Positions 14,568 through 21,868 of a stretch of DNA of 38,915 bases are shown here, piece after piece; the stretch's first letter is position 1; each line of letters opens with the position of its first letter. Source of the stretch: a virus; IMG/VR virus record IMGVR_UViG_3300036770_005691, positions 1 through 38,915 of that record. One strand, written 5' to 3'. The position numbers and the translations under genes were made by a program. A model generated the notes under the pieces. It did not search any database. It worked only from the letters and a program-made list of their open reading frames with translations, and was not told where the DNA came from.

Positions 14568-15229
14568 AGACCATATTCCTTCGGGAGCTTGCCGGTCTTC
14601 TTGAGTTCGTAGAACTGTTCGTCGAACGCGCCGCGATTGATGAGTTCGTGGAAGATGCGGCGGGTGGCGGTGATGTCCACGATCGCCGAGTGAGCGCCGA
14701 CCAATTCTTCGTTGAAGAAGAACATCATGGCTTCTTCGAGGCGCGGCCATTTGAAGTCGCGCCGGCCATCACCCTTCGGCAGCTTGCAGATCGGCGTCGC
14801 CGTCTTCATGGTGCAGAGGGTCGGGAGACCGTTCAGGATTTCCTTTGGCGGGGCGTTCGGTCGCAGGCGGGTATACTCCATACCCATGATCTTGGTGTCG
14901 AAGGCCGAATTGTGGCAGACAATCGCATCGGCCGCATCAGCGGCGATCATGAAGATTTCGAGCGCGTCGCGGATCGGGATGCCGCTGTCTTCGCACATCT
15001 CCATCGTGATGCCGGTCAGTTCGGTGGACTTCGCCGAGATGCCATTCCCCGAGCAGGGATGGATGCGCCAGTTGTCCGGCTGGATGAAGGTGTCGAGCGC
15101 GATCGCATCGACGCCGTTGATCTCAAGGATGAGACCAAGCTGGGTGATGTGCGGCTGCTGCTCGTGATGCGGCGGATATTTGTTGGTGGGAAGACCGGTG
15201 GTTTCCACGTCGAAGAAGAGAGTCCGCAT
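14564..15229 (-). CDS. DnaQ-like 3'-5' exonuclease
   Basis: The 221-aa DEDDh exonuclease has Exo I FFDVETTG (D7, E9), Exo II CHNSAFD (D111) and Exo III AHSAIVD (H180, D185). It probably works as a proofreading or DNA-trimming enzyme, although the phage polymerase already has its own exonuclease domain. The ATG at 15229 overlaps the upstream stop as TGATG; a GTG directly before it is less likely. It is second in its operon. Confidence 0.9.
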   Translation of the reverse strand: MRTLFFDVETTGLPTNKYPPHHEQQPHITQLGLILEINGVDAIALDTFIQPDNWRIHPCSGNGISAKSTELTGITMEMCEDSGIPIRDALEIFMIAADAADAIVCHNSAFDTKIMGMEYTRLRPNAPPKEILNGLPTLCTMKTATPICKLPKGDGRRDFKWPRLEEAMMFFFNEELVGAHSAIVDITATRRIFHELINRGAFDEQFYELKKTGKLPKEYGL

Positions 15230-15585
15230 CACCCGACATCCTGCGATTCGAGAAGACGCTTGGTAAACGACTCCGAGTTGAGGACCGAACCAGTGCGGTT
15301 CGCTCGCGCCACCTTCTCTTCCACGATGGCGTCCAGCTTGCGATCCATGTCGGCGTCACGGATCGCTTCATGGAAGGCGTTGCGGAGGACGGAGAAGGTG
15401 TATGCCCGGTGTGCAACGAGCGCGATCGGCGCGACGGCGATATACCACGGGATGGCGAAATAGCCGAGACCGTTCAGGGCGAACATCACGATCGACGCGA
15501 TGACAAGACCAGCGGCGAGCCAGATCGAACCGGCACGACTGTTGTCGTTATATTCGTAGGGAAGATCGAAGTCTTCGATGAGCAT
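15229..15585 (-). CDS. Inner-membrane protein with two helices
   Basis: The 118-aa protein has a short acidic N-terminus, two adjacent hydrophobic segments (about 22-40 and 45-60) and a charged cytoplasmic-like helical tail. It is the first gene of its operon and overlaps dnaQ. No family recognised; it may bring DNA-metabolism proteins to the membrane or affect the envelope. Confidence 0.75.
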   Translation of the reverse strand: MLIEDFDLPYEYNDNSRAGSIWLAAGLVIASIVMFALNGLGYFAIPWYIAVAPIALVAHRAYTFSVLRNAFHEAIRDADMDRKLDAIVEEKVARANRTGSVLNSESFTKRLLESQDVG

Positions 15586-15627
15586 GTCGGGGATTTCCTT
15601 GTCGGCATCGGGCCGAGTGATGTTTCG

Positions 15628-15656
15628 CTGTTAACCAATTTGGTTCGCAATGTCAA
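15628..15656 (-). promoter_or_regulatory. Promoter of the operon 15585-11200
   Basis: TTGACA (15651-15656), 17 bp, TAACAG (15628-15633). The CCGACATTTTCGC element abuts the -35 upstream. It starts 25 bp after the last stop of the preceding operon. Confidence 0.8.
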
Positions 15657-15680
15657 GCGAAAATGTCGGTGACAGATAAT

Positions 15681-15863
15681 TTAAGTGCAGATGCCGAGCG
15701 TGCTAATGAACACCGCCGTATCGTTGTTGCGCTTACGGGCAGCGTAGTCGAAATCATCATAATCATCGTCATCATCATCATCATCATCGATCAGACTGAG
15801 CAAACCGTAGATCGTGAAGATCAAGGCGACGAAGGCGGCAGGGAACAACCACCAGATGCTCAT
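15681..15863 (-). CDS. Small membrane protein with nine-aspartate run
   Basis: The 60-aa protein has one transmembrane helix (WWLFPAAFVALIFTIYGLLSL, residues 4-24), then an uninterrupted run of nine Asp followed by more acidic and aromatic residues. The Asp run is encoded by a GAT-rich simple repeat (about 15759-15788). The start overlaps the upstream stop as ATGA. It could bind metal ions or basic partners at the membrane; function unknown. Confidence 0.65.
   Translation of the reverse strand: MSIWWLFPAAFVALIFTIYGLLSLIDDDDDDDDDYDDFDYAARKRNNDTAVFISTLGICT
15759..15788. repeat. Trinucleotide (ATC/GAT) simple repeat
   Basis: About ten ATC/GTC units in a row encode the poly-Asp run of the small membrane protein. 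Such repeats can change length by slippage. Confidence 0.7.
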
Positions 15864-16054
15864 GACACGCACACCACGGCCGAGCAGGCGGCGACCGCAG
15901 CGGCCGACGCCATTACAGCGGCGTCATCGCTGTGGCTGATGTTGTCGGACGAATAGCTGCTGAGTGTGCGCGGCGGGATGGACGTGAGGTCTCCCCACGC
16001 CTTCACCAGCACAAGCACGACCACGATCGCGAGGAGAGTGAGGAACAGCGCCAT
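15860..16054 (-). CDS. Small membrane protein
   Basis: A 64-aa protein with a strong N-terminal transmembrane helix (residues 2-18), a Ser-rich polar linker and a second Ala-rich hydrophobic stretch at the C-terminus with two cysteines. Tight overlaps on both sides support it. No family recognised. Confidence 0.65.
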   Translation of the reverse strand: MALFLTLLAIVVVLVLVKAWGDLTSIPPRTLSSYSSDNISHSDDAAVMASAAAVAACSAVVCVS

Positions 16055-16335
16055 CAGTTCGGGTTGTTGCGGTCGTTGATACCGAAAGCACCCTGTTCGG
16101 TGGCTTCGATCACTGCCTTGTCGAAAGCGAAGTGGAGGAGTGTCGATCCTTCTTCATCTTCCTTGAGGAGTGCATAGACGAACTCTTTGGCGAACTCGTT
16201 CACGTCCTCGACGTAGAGCGCGTGTTCGTCCTCGCCATATTCCTGATCCCACGCGACCTCGGCGGCGTGCGGAAGGGCTTCGATCGGAATGCGGATGACG
16301 ATTTCGTCACCTTCGATTTTTGCGTTGATCGACAT
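16054..16335 (-). CDS. Unknown small protein
   Basis: The 93-aa protein starts at an ATG with AAGGAG at ideal spacing. It opens with a beta strand set (AKIEGDEIVIRIPIE), as seen in small phage regulators, followed by acidic helices. The stop overlaps the next ATG as TGATG. An in-frame extension upstream to 16407 lacks a ribosome site and would cover the next gene. Confidence 0.72.
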   Translation of the reverse strand: MSINAKIEGDEIVIRIPIEALPHAAEVAWDQEYGEDEHALYVEDVNEFAKEFVYALLKEDEEGSTLLHFAFDKAVIEATEQGAFGINDRNNPN

Positions 16336-16345
16336 GTCTTTCTCC

Positions 16346-16513
16346 TTAGATGATGTCTTCCACCGGCGACGACGTTTCCCGTTCTTTGTAGAAGCGGAGC
16401 GGCACACCAGCGATGAACTCGCGGTAGTAGTCGCGCCGCAGTTTGATGATGTAGAGGAACGCGAAGACCAGCACCACGCCGATCGCGAGCAGGATCATAT
16501 GAAGGTCAGTCAT
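16346..16513 (-). CDS. Small single-pass membrane protein
   Basis: The 55-aa frame has a good GGAG site. After a short N-terminus it has a transmembrane helix (residues 6-23, ILLAIGVVLVFAFLYII) and a basic then acidic cytoplasmic tail with Arg/Tyr. Its stop lies within the ribosome site of the following gene. One of several tiny membrane proteins in this operon. Confidence 0.6.
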   Translation of the reverse strand: MTDLHMILLAIGVVLVFAFLYIIKLRRDYYREFIAGVPLRFYKERETSSPVEDII

Positions 16514-16742
16514 AATTATCTCCAAGGGAACGAGCGACCCGTTGCAGGGCCTCGACGATCGCTGGCACCTGAGCCGGGTCGAACGTCAGCGAAGGGAAGG
16601 AGTTCGGATCGACGCCCGGCTCGCAATATTTGAGCCGGATCAGATCGAGGCCGTCGTCATCCGGTGCGACCTCGAAATAGGTGCCGTGCCGGTTGTCGAA
16701 AACGCGAATGGTCGTTTCGAGGGTAAAGCGTTCGTCAGCCAT
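16506..16742 (-). CDS. Unknown small protein
   Basis: A 78-aa protein starting at an ATG that overlaps the glycosylase stop by 8 bp. The sequence is beta-rich at the start (FTLETTIRVFDN) and ends in a helix. It contains no recognisable motif. Length and the overlaps on both sides suggest a genuine gene. Confidence 0.7.
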   Translation of the reverse strand: MADERFTLETTIRVFDNRHGTYFEVAPDDDGLDLIRLKYCEPGVDPNSFPSLTFDPAQVPAIVEALQRVARSLGDNYD

Positions 16743-17304
16743 TGTTCGCTCCTGCGTATTTCTTCCAGACCTCAAGATCGTAGGCCGCCACGTCCATGCC
16801 CGCCTTGTCGGCGAGTGCAACGAACGCCTGTTCGAGTTCACGGTATCGACGACCGGCAGGCGGGGTTGCCTTGGGTGCGTCGATACCGTGGGCCCGGAGA
16901 TGTTTCAGGACATGGGTGTCGAGAGCCGCAACGCGCTGTTTCGGCCGCGACATCATCACGAACATGCGGGCCGTCTTGGGCCCAACGCCGTGGATGTTTT
17001 CCAGATCGTCGATCGAGCAGTTGCGGAGATCGAGGTTCAGGCTTTCGATGAATGTCTTGGACAGGCGGTTGAACTGTCCAAGGCGGCTGGCCTTCACTGC
17101 GTCCAGCATCTTGGTCGAACCAATGCGGCGTAGTTTCTCGAACGGGCTGGTGCCCTTGGCTCCGCTCAGGAACCGATCGAGCAGCTTTGCTTGCGTGGTC
17201 GCGGTTTTGCCCGCAACCACGCAACTAAACAGCCAGAACAATTCCAGTTCGGAATCGTTACGATCGTAGTTGATCACGTCGGAGGGATCGATCAGGTAGT
17301 TCAT
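16735..17304 (-). CDS. HhH-GPD superfamily DNA glycosylase
   Basis: The 189-aa protein has the helix-hairpin-helix IHGVGPKTA followed by ALDTHVLKHLR. The Lys in the hairpin and the Asp in LDTHV correspond to the catalytic Lys/Asp of endonuclease III-type glycosylases, so both base removal and lyase activity are possible. It lacks the C-terminal 4Fe-4S cysteines of EndoIII. It is translated one base after the DNA polymerase stop, so a repair function coupled to phage replication is likely; target base unknown. An OGG-like identity is the main alternative. Confidence 0.8.
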   Translation of the reverse strand: MNYLIDPSDVINYDRNDSELELFWLFSCVVAGKTATTQAKLLDRFLSGAKGTSPFEKLRRIGSTKMLDAVKASRLGQFNRLSKTFIESLNLDLRNCSIDDLENIHGVGPKTARMFVMMSRPKQRVAALDTHVLKHLRAHGIDAPKATPPAGRRYRELEQAFVALADKAGMDVAAYDLEVWKKYAGANNG

Positions 17305-17305
17305 A

Positions 17306-19531
17306 TTAGTGAGTCTCGTGCCATGCGTTGCCGATAGAGGCCGAAGCTTCCACCGGAAGGGCGAAGTCCAACTGACGCCCCGTTTCCATCGCCGCTTTGA
17401 TGCAGAGTTCGGCGACGCGTTCTTCCAGACCTTCGCGACAGGCGATCTGAACCTCGTCGTGAATCCATGCAAGAAAGCAGAAGTCACCATCCCACCCATA
17501 GGTCAGACCTTCTTCGGCGAGCATGTCTTCGAGGTTGATCAGCCACCAGTTCGCGATCGTCGCGCCCATGCCCTGCAAGTCGGTGTTGAGCGCCGCGTGC
17601 TTCGAGCGAACGAACAGACGCCGACCGTCGAGACCCACGAGGAACTTACGAGCCGCTTGCCGCTGCACGTCACGAATGACGCGGTTGAGAGCGGGCAGGT
17701 TTTTCAGGAAGCGAGCCTTGAGTTCCTTGCCGATCCTCGCCTGTTCGACAGGCGAGGACAGCGGACTCACGATCTTGCCGATTTTCTCGTCGCCCGCCCC
17801 GTAGAGGAAGGCGTAGATAAAGGTCTTCGCCGTGTCACGCATGTCGAGCCCGGCGAGGCGCTGGTTTTCCGAGTGGATGTCACCTTCGAGCAAGACCTGC
17901 CCGTAAGCGCCCCCGTCATACTTCGCCATTTCGTGGGCGAGACAGCGAAGTTCGATACCGGCCAAGTCGGACCCGACCAGCTTCCAGCCGTCCCAGACGG
18001 TGAAGAGCGAACGGCACTCATAGCCCCAGCCACCCTTGAGGCCGAGGATGATCACATCGACGACGGCGTTGCCTTCGTCATCGGTCTTGAAGGCGGACTC
18101 GGGCAGCAGGTGCCAGTCGTCGCAGCGCTGCCCCTTGACCATGACAAGGACCGGGCCGTTCTTCCAGCGAGCGTTCGGACGGATAATGCCGGTGGGGTTC
18201 GCCACCTGCAACAGGTCCTTGACCTTCGCCTTCTTCTTACGGACTGCCGGAACCTGAGCAAGGTTCGGGAAGGCGTGCGTCGCACGCGTCGTTACAGCAC
18301 CGCACGGATTCACATAGCCGTGGATGCAGCCGGTCTCTTCGTTATAGACCTTGAGCCACGCCTGCTTACCATCGGCCAACTGGCCCATGAGTTTGCGGAT
18401 CGCGAGAAGGTCGGCCAGCTTTTCAGCGACCGGGAAACGCTCGACGATGCGGCGCAGGATAACGTCGTTTGCCTTGACGTTGCCTTTTTCGGTGTAGTCC
18501 TCGTCCTCGGGAATCCACCCCAAGTCCTGCAAGCGATCGGTGATCTGCTTACGCGAAGTGGCCTTGAACTCCTGCCACTTGATCGGGGTGAACCACGCCC
18601 CCTCCTCGTAACGAGGATGGAGAGGGTCCTTCCACTTCGGACTGGCCTTCCTCTTCTGCTCGGGGTAGCCATGCCAGCGTCGGTCCTCCGGTTCATCATA
18701 CACGTAGAAGTCAGGGAACTCACCGCCTTTGACATTCCGTCCGATTGGTGCGGTGTCCATGCTCTTCGCAGGGATGAAGCGACCGGGGAACTCGATCGCC
18801 AGTTCACCTTCGAGGCGAACTTGTTCCTCGGTCAACTCACCGGCGAGGATCATCGCACGCGGTTTGTCGAACGGGAATCCGTTTTCTTGCTGGCGAGCCA
18901 TCAGGTCCGCCAAGCGATGTTGCACGTAGACCGCCTGTGGGGAGGCCTCGCGGCTGTCGATCATCTTCACGAGGAGGCTGGTGACCTCCACGTCGTTTTC
19001 GCAATAGTCTTCGAGTTCGGTGGTCCACGTCCCCCAGACCCACGCGCGCATCTCTTCGGAGTCTTTGACGTAGCCGCGCTCGACGCCGATCGCTTCCTTG
19101 ATCGCCTTGTAGTCGCCCTTGAACATACCGAGGCGTTGACCCCAGCTATCAAGCGTGTGCTTACCGATGTTCTTGCCTTCGAGCTTCCCGGCCTCGAACA
19201 GACGGAAGTCCTTATCTTTCTGATCTGGGAAGAGCAGACGGGCGAGAACGAGCGTGTCGCGGATGCGTGCTTCCAACACCCAGCCGAACAACAGTTCGAG
19301 CATCGGGATGTCGTATGCGACAATGTTGTGGCCCCAGATTTCCTCGGCGTCGTTCAGGAGCGCATAGGCCTTGTGGATCGTGTCTTCGCGCTTGTTGCGG
19401 CGGAAAACCCACTTCTGGCCGGTGTCGTAGTCTCGGACACACAAGCAGTGACAGACGGTCACCTGATCGAGGAGACCGTCCGTCTCGGCGTCAAAGACTA
19501 GCCGACGATATTTTTTGGGCTTGAGGCGCAA
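17306..19531 (-). CDS. T7-like family A DNA polymerase with 3'-5' exonuclease
   Basis: The 741-aa replicative polymerase has an N-terminal exonuclease (D14/E16, D74 in GHNIVAYD, Y176 and D180) and polymerase motifs A (SDLAGIELR, D522), B (RDTAKTFIYAFLYGAGDEKI, K569/Y573) and C (WIHDEVQI, H691/D692/E693). Motif B is almost the T7 sequence. About 70 residues (432-501), with a beta-like stretch, are inserted between an AQVPAVR segment and the WGYECRSLF segment, where T7 polymerase has only a few residues. The start is TTG behind a weak AGGG. It would need a host or phage processivity factor. Confidence 0.95.
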   Translation of the reverse strand: MRLKPKKYRRLVFDAETDGLLDQVTVCHCLCVRDYDTGQKWVFRRNKREDTIHKAYALLNDAEEIWGHNIVAYDIPMLELLFGWVLEARIRDTLVLARLLFPDQKDKDFRLFEAGKLEGKNIGKHTLDSWGQRLGMFKGDYKAIKEAIGVERGYVKDSEEMRAWVWGTWTTELEDYCENDVEVTSLLVKMIDSREASPQAVYVQHRLADLMARQQENGFPFDKPRAMILAGELTEEQVRLEGELAIEFPGRFIPAKSMDTAPIGRNVKGGEFPDFYVYDEPEDRRWHGYPEQKRKASPKWKDPLHPRYEEGAWFTPIKWQEFKATSRKQITDRLQDLGWIPEDEDYTEKGNVKANDVILRRIVERFPVAEKLADLLAIRKLMGQLADGKQAWLKVYNEETGCIHGYVNPCGAVTTRATHAFPNLAQVPAVRKKKAKVKDLLQVANPTGIIRPNARWKNGPVLVMVKGQRCDDWHLLPESAFKTDDEGNAVVDVIILGLKGGWGYECRSLFTVWDGWKLVGSDLAGIELRCLAHEMAKYDGGAYGQVLLEGDIHSENQRLAGLDMRDTAKTFIYAFLYGAGDEKIGKIVSPLSSPVEQARIGKELKARFLKNLPALNRVIRDVQRQAARKFLVGLDGRRLFVRSKHAALNTDLQGMGATIANWWLINLEDMLAEEGLTYGWDGDFCFLAWIHDEVQIACREGLEERVAELCIKAAMETGRQLDFALPVEASASIGNAWHETH

Positions 19532-19558
19532 GGGGGAACCCTATTAAATGAGGCTGAC

Positions 19559-19587
19559 TGTTAAGCAGAAATGTCGGTCACTGTCAA
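19559..19587 (-). promoter_or_regulatory. Promoter of the DNA polymerase operon
   Basis: TTGACA (19582-19587), a 17-bp spacer gtgaCCGACATTTCTGC, then TTAACA (19559-19564), or TAACAG at 18 bp. A further copy, TGACATTTTGC, abuts the -35. This is the clearest tandem arrangement. It begins 9 bp after the last stop of the preceding operon. Confidence 0.8.
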
Positions 19588-19595
19588 GCAAAATG

Positions 19596-19907
19596 TCACT
19601 TGCGCTTGGGGAAAGGCACCGGATTGGGTTGGCGCTGCATCAGCGCCGCCATCCGCTCGGCCGGCGTCATATCGCACTCCCTGCGGACACGCCCGATCGC
19701 CGGCCACGTATCGCTCTTGCCGTGATAGTCGAGAATGCGGACGCCTTCGGTCGGAACCTGTGCCGGCCGCCAGACCGTGCCACAGCCGAGGCATTTGTGT
19801 GACGTGTGTGGAGGGTTGTCCCAGCCGGGATTGGTCACCTCATCCACTTCATCGATATGCTGGAGATGACAGACGGGGCAGATGAGGATCATCGGGATAG
19901 GAGTCAT
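19596..19907 (-). CDS. Zinc-ribbon protein
   Basis: The 103-aa protein has an N-terminal CPVCHLQHID knuckle (C10, C13) and a CLGCGTVW knuckle (C39, C42) with nearby histidines, forming one zinc site, then a basic C-terminus. Small proteins with this CPVC..QHID..PH..H..C layout are frequent in phages and lack a known role. The ATG at 19907 overlaps the upstream stop as ATGA; an in-frame extension to 20027 is not supported. Confidence 0.8.
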   Translation of the reverse strand: MTPIPMILICPVCHLQHIDEVDEVTNPGWDNPPHTSHKCLGCGTVWRPAQVPTEGVRILDYHGKSDTWPAIGRVRRECDMTPAERMAALMQRQPNPVPFPKRK

Positions 19908-20122
19908 AGTTTCACCAACCAGTTTCCACAGATACGGCGCAGCCAAAGCGCACCAATGACATTCGGATGTTTCCAGAAAGGTTGACCACAATCGTGGCAG
20001 ATCATCTCCCCGGATGCCCGCGACCAAGCGCTGAACCGGATCAGCTTGCGGTCCTCTTCCGATAGGAGATCAGGAGCGTTTCCGTTCTCGTCGTGAAGTT
20101 CGAGGAGATATGGATCAATCAT
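19904..20122 (-). CDS. Small cysteine-containing protein
   Basis: A 72-aa protein with CHDCGQPFWKHP followed by a further Cys, suggesting a partial zinc site, and an acidic N-terminus. It is joined by overlaps on both sides. It is not assigned to a family. Confidence 0.7.
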   Translation of the reverse strand: MIDPYLLELHDENGNAPDLLSEEDRKLIRFSAWSRASGEMICHDCGQPFWKHPNVIGALWLRRICGNWLVKL

Positions 20123-20576
20123 AATAGAACTCGCCGCCGCAATAATATGCGTCACCATCCGGGCCGGTGTAGATGTCGCAGACAGGGCAGTGCAGTCCCA
20201 TCATACAGCCGCCACAAGGAGCGGCACCGGTGGAGCAGGTGCAGAAGGGTGTTTCAACTTCCATGATGCCGGGGCAATGATGGCGTCCGCAGATTTCACC
20301 TTCCTCATAGCCGATCGAGTTGGCCTTCAAGAGGATGTGATCGCAGTGACAGGGTAGCGGGGCACACCAACACAGGAGATGCTTGCCGCGTAGTTCTGAC
20401 ACGTCGAGCGTGGGAAGAACCTCCGCGACGAAGCGGTTGATCACATGGGTGCGGCTTCCGTGCTGGCCGGCGATGAAGGGATTTCCGTAAGGGGTGCCCC
20501 GCCCGCAATACACCGCCGAACGCGGGATGCGGACTCGGTGCTTGTCACGGAGATTCCAGACGCGAGGCTCACCCAT
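20115..20576 (-). CDS. DUF4326-like protein with cysteine-rich C-terminus
   Basis: The 153-aa protein begins RVWNLRDKH and continues YCGRGTPYGNPF and LRGKHLLCWCAPLPCHCDHILL, the pattern of DUF4326, whose function is unknown. The last 50 residues add many Cys (CMMGLHCPVC etc.), which could bind one or two zinc ions. The ATG at 20576 has only a weak ribosome site. It overlaps the following gene by 8 bp. Confidence 0.75.
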   Translation of the reverse strand: MGEPRVWNLRDKHRVRIPRSAVYCGRGTPYGNPFIAGQHGSRTHVINRFVAEVLPTLDVSELRGKHLLCWCAPLPCHCDHILLKANSIGYEEGEICGRHHCPGIMEVETPFCTCSTGAAPCGGCMMGLHCPVCDIYTGPDGDAYYCGGEFYYD

Positions 20577-20665
20577 ATCGAAACTGCTTTCCGCAAAAAG
20601 AGCAGGCGTCCCCAGCGCTGGAGACGACCCGCCGATGCAAGCCAATCAAACAAAGAAAGGTGCAT
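20441..20665 (-). CDS. Possible small protein overlapping DUF4326 gene
   Basis: An ATG at 20665 has GGAGAA at good spacing, better than the downstream gene. The frame gives 74 aa with a Leu/Trp-rich, Arg-containing N-terminus, possibly amphipathic. The second half overlaps the DUF4326 gene out of frame by 136 bp and has shadow-like composition. Either only the first half matters, as a translation-coupling leader, or the frame is not real. Confidence 0.25.
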   Translation of the reverse strand: MHLSLFDWLASAGRLQRWGRLLFLRKAVSIWVSLASGISVTSTESASRVRRCIAGGAPLTEIPSSPASTEAAPM

Positions 20666-20678
20666 ATTATTTTCTCCA

Positions 20679-20822
20679 TCAGGTCCAGCCATCAGGATCG
20701 TCATCATCGTCTGCAAACCAGTGACAGCGCACCAGTTCGTGGATGCCGAAGCCGGTGACGATCACGAGCAGCATGGTGAACCAGAAGACGGTGTTGTCGA
20801 TTACGTCATAGATCGAGGGCAA
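20679..20822 (-). CDS. Small single-pass membrane protein
   Basis: The 47-aa frame starts at TTG with GGAGG five bases upstream, inside the end of the kinase-like gene. Residues 13-30 (VFWFTMLLVIVTGFGI region) form a transmembrane helix; an acidic DDDDDPDG tail follows, as in the small membrane protein at 15681-15863. Function unknown. Confidence 0.6.
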   Translation of the reverse strand: MPSIYDVIDNTVFWFTMLLVIVTGFGIHELVRCHWFADDDDDPDGWT

Positions 20823-21354
20823 GCTGACCTCCTTCGGTGAAGTCGTGTTCTTCGACCTTTTGCTGGCTGTCATCGAATTTGATGTAACCAGCTTCGACGC
20901 TCATCTCGCGAGCCATCTGGTGGAAGAAGTGATTGTAGCCATAATCGTGGCAGGTGACCCGGCCGTCGTAGAGCCCGAAATTCCCGAAGTGGATGTCATC
21001 GAACACGGCCGGAATCACTCCGCCGCGTGTCCGTTGCAGAGCCGCTTTGAAATCCTTCTCGCTCTTGAACGGCTCAGTCCGCTTCTGGATCAGGACGTTA
21101 CCATAGGCGTCGATGTCAACGCACGGCACGAACCAGTCGGAGATCGGCCACCGGCGAACTTCTTCCCAGATCAGATATTCCATCTGGTTGTGGAAAGTCC
21201 AGCCGGTATGCTCGACCTTGAGGACCAGCGTCGGATCATATTTGAGCGCATAGACACGGCGCGACGCACCGGAGCCAACAGACTCGCCGACCATCAAACT
21301 GATCGCGGAGTTCTTGAGCAGTGGACCTTCGTCTTGGAGGTTCCAGTCCGACAT
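20806..21354 (-). CDS. Putative protein-kinase-fold protein
   Basis: The 182-aa protein has a glycine-loop-like VGSGASRRVY (27-35) and a beta-3-type lysine (K46 in LVLKVE). Conserved acids follow, and a catalytic-loop-like DIHFGNFGL (D120, H122, N125) is followed by CHDYG (D137), resembling the D..N and DxG motifs of kinase-like phosphotransferases. It is shorter than a full kinase, without the C-lobe helices, so it may be a minimal or inactive kinase. Target unknown. The start is an ATG within TGATG; the GTG just upstream is an alternative. Confidence 0.6.
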   Translation of the reverse strand: MSDWNLQDEGPLLKNSAISLMVGESVGSGASRRVYALKYDPTLVLKVEHTGWTFHNQMEYLIWEEVRRWPISDWFVPCVDIDAYGNVLIQKRTEPFKSEKDFKAALQRTRGGVIPAVFDDIHFGNFGLYDGRVTCHDYGYNHFFHQMAREMSVEAGYIKFDDSQQKVEEHDFTEGGQLALDL

Positions 21355-21674
21355 CACACACCACGCGAAAAGCGGATCACCGTGAACGGCGTATCCAGTT
21401 CGGTCTCCGGATAGCGACGACGCATGTCATAGCGCGCCTCTTCGCCATCGGCGTAGCCCGCGAGTTGGGCGTCATAGTCCGAGATGCCGAGAAAGGTCGT
21501 CTTGATGACCAGATCGACAGCGACGACGATCGGGAGATAGGTCGCCGCCTTCGACTTGAAGACGAGCCCGCCTTCTTCGATGTTGCGGTGTCCGATACGG
21601 ATCGTCGCCGAGATATTCCCAGCCAACACCGGCTGGAAATACATGTCGTCGAGTTCGAGGTTGGGGTAGTTCAC
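21354..21674 (-). CDS. ASCH-like (PUA-fold) protein
   Basis: This 106-aa protein has GNISATIRIGHR near the N-terminus, a beta-rich core and a C-terminal DYDAQLAGYADGEEARYDMRRRYPE helix followed by TVIRFSRG, a layout like ASCH domains, which bind RNA or modified nucleobases. It starts with GTG overlapping the upstream stop (GTGA). Family call is by pattern only. A second ASCH-related protein lies at 26668-27189. Confidence 0.7.
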   Translation of the reverse strand: MNYPNLELDDMYFQPVLAGNISATIRIGHRNIEEGGLVFKSKAATYLPIVVAVDLVIKTTFLGISDYDAQLAGYADGEEARYDMRRRYPETELDTPFTVIRFSRGV

Positions 21675-21868
21675 TGGGTCACCTCATCATATTTCTTGAC
21701 GATCTCCTCGGCCGCGACCGTCGCCTCGTGGACGATGAATCGCGAACCGAAATGGTAGAGCATCATCGGATCGACTTGGCGACGGATCGTCATGACCGCT
21801 TCGCCGACCGGGACATCGATCGTGATCTCGATCATTCGCGTGCGAAGTTGGGGCGTGTCATCGGTCAT
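21671..21868 (-). CDS. Unknown small protein
   Basis: The 65-aa protein starts at the ATG overlapping the phosphoesterase stop (ATGA). It is beta-rich (MIEITIDVPVGEAVMTIRR) with a C-terminal helix. A longer in-frame extension upstream overlaps the phosphoesterase. No motif. Confidence 0.68.
   Translation of the reverse strand: MTDDTPQLRTRMIEITIDVPVGEAVMTIRRQVDPMMLYHFGSRFIVHEATVAAEEIVKKYDEVTQ

Noticed and set aside
17309-19501. Long plus-strand ORF (730 codons) opposite the DNA polymerase
   Set aside because: It is the mirror of a GC-rich coding gene with no ribosome site, wrong residue composition and no motif; the polymerase motifs on the other strand are decisive.
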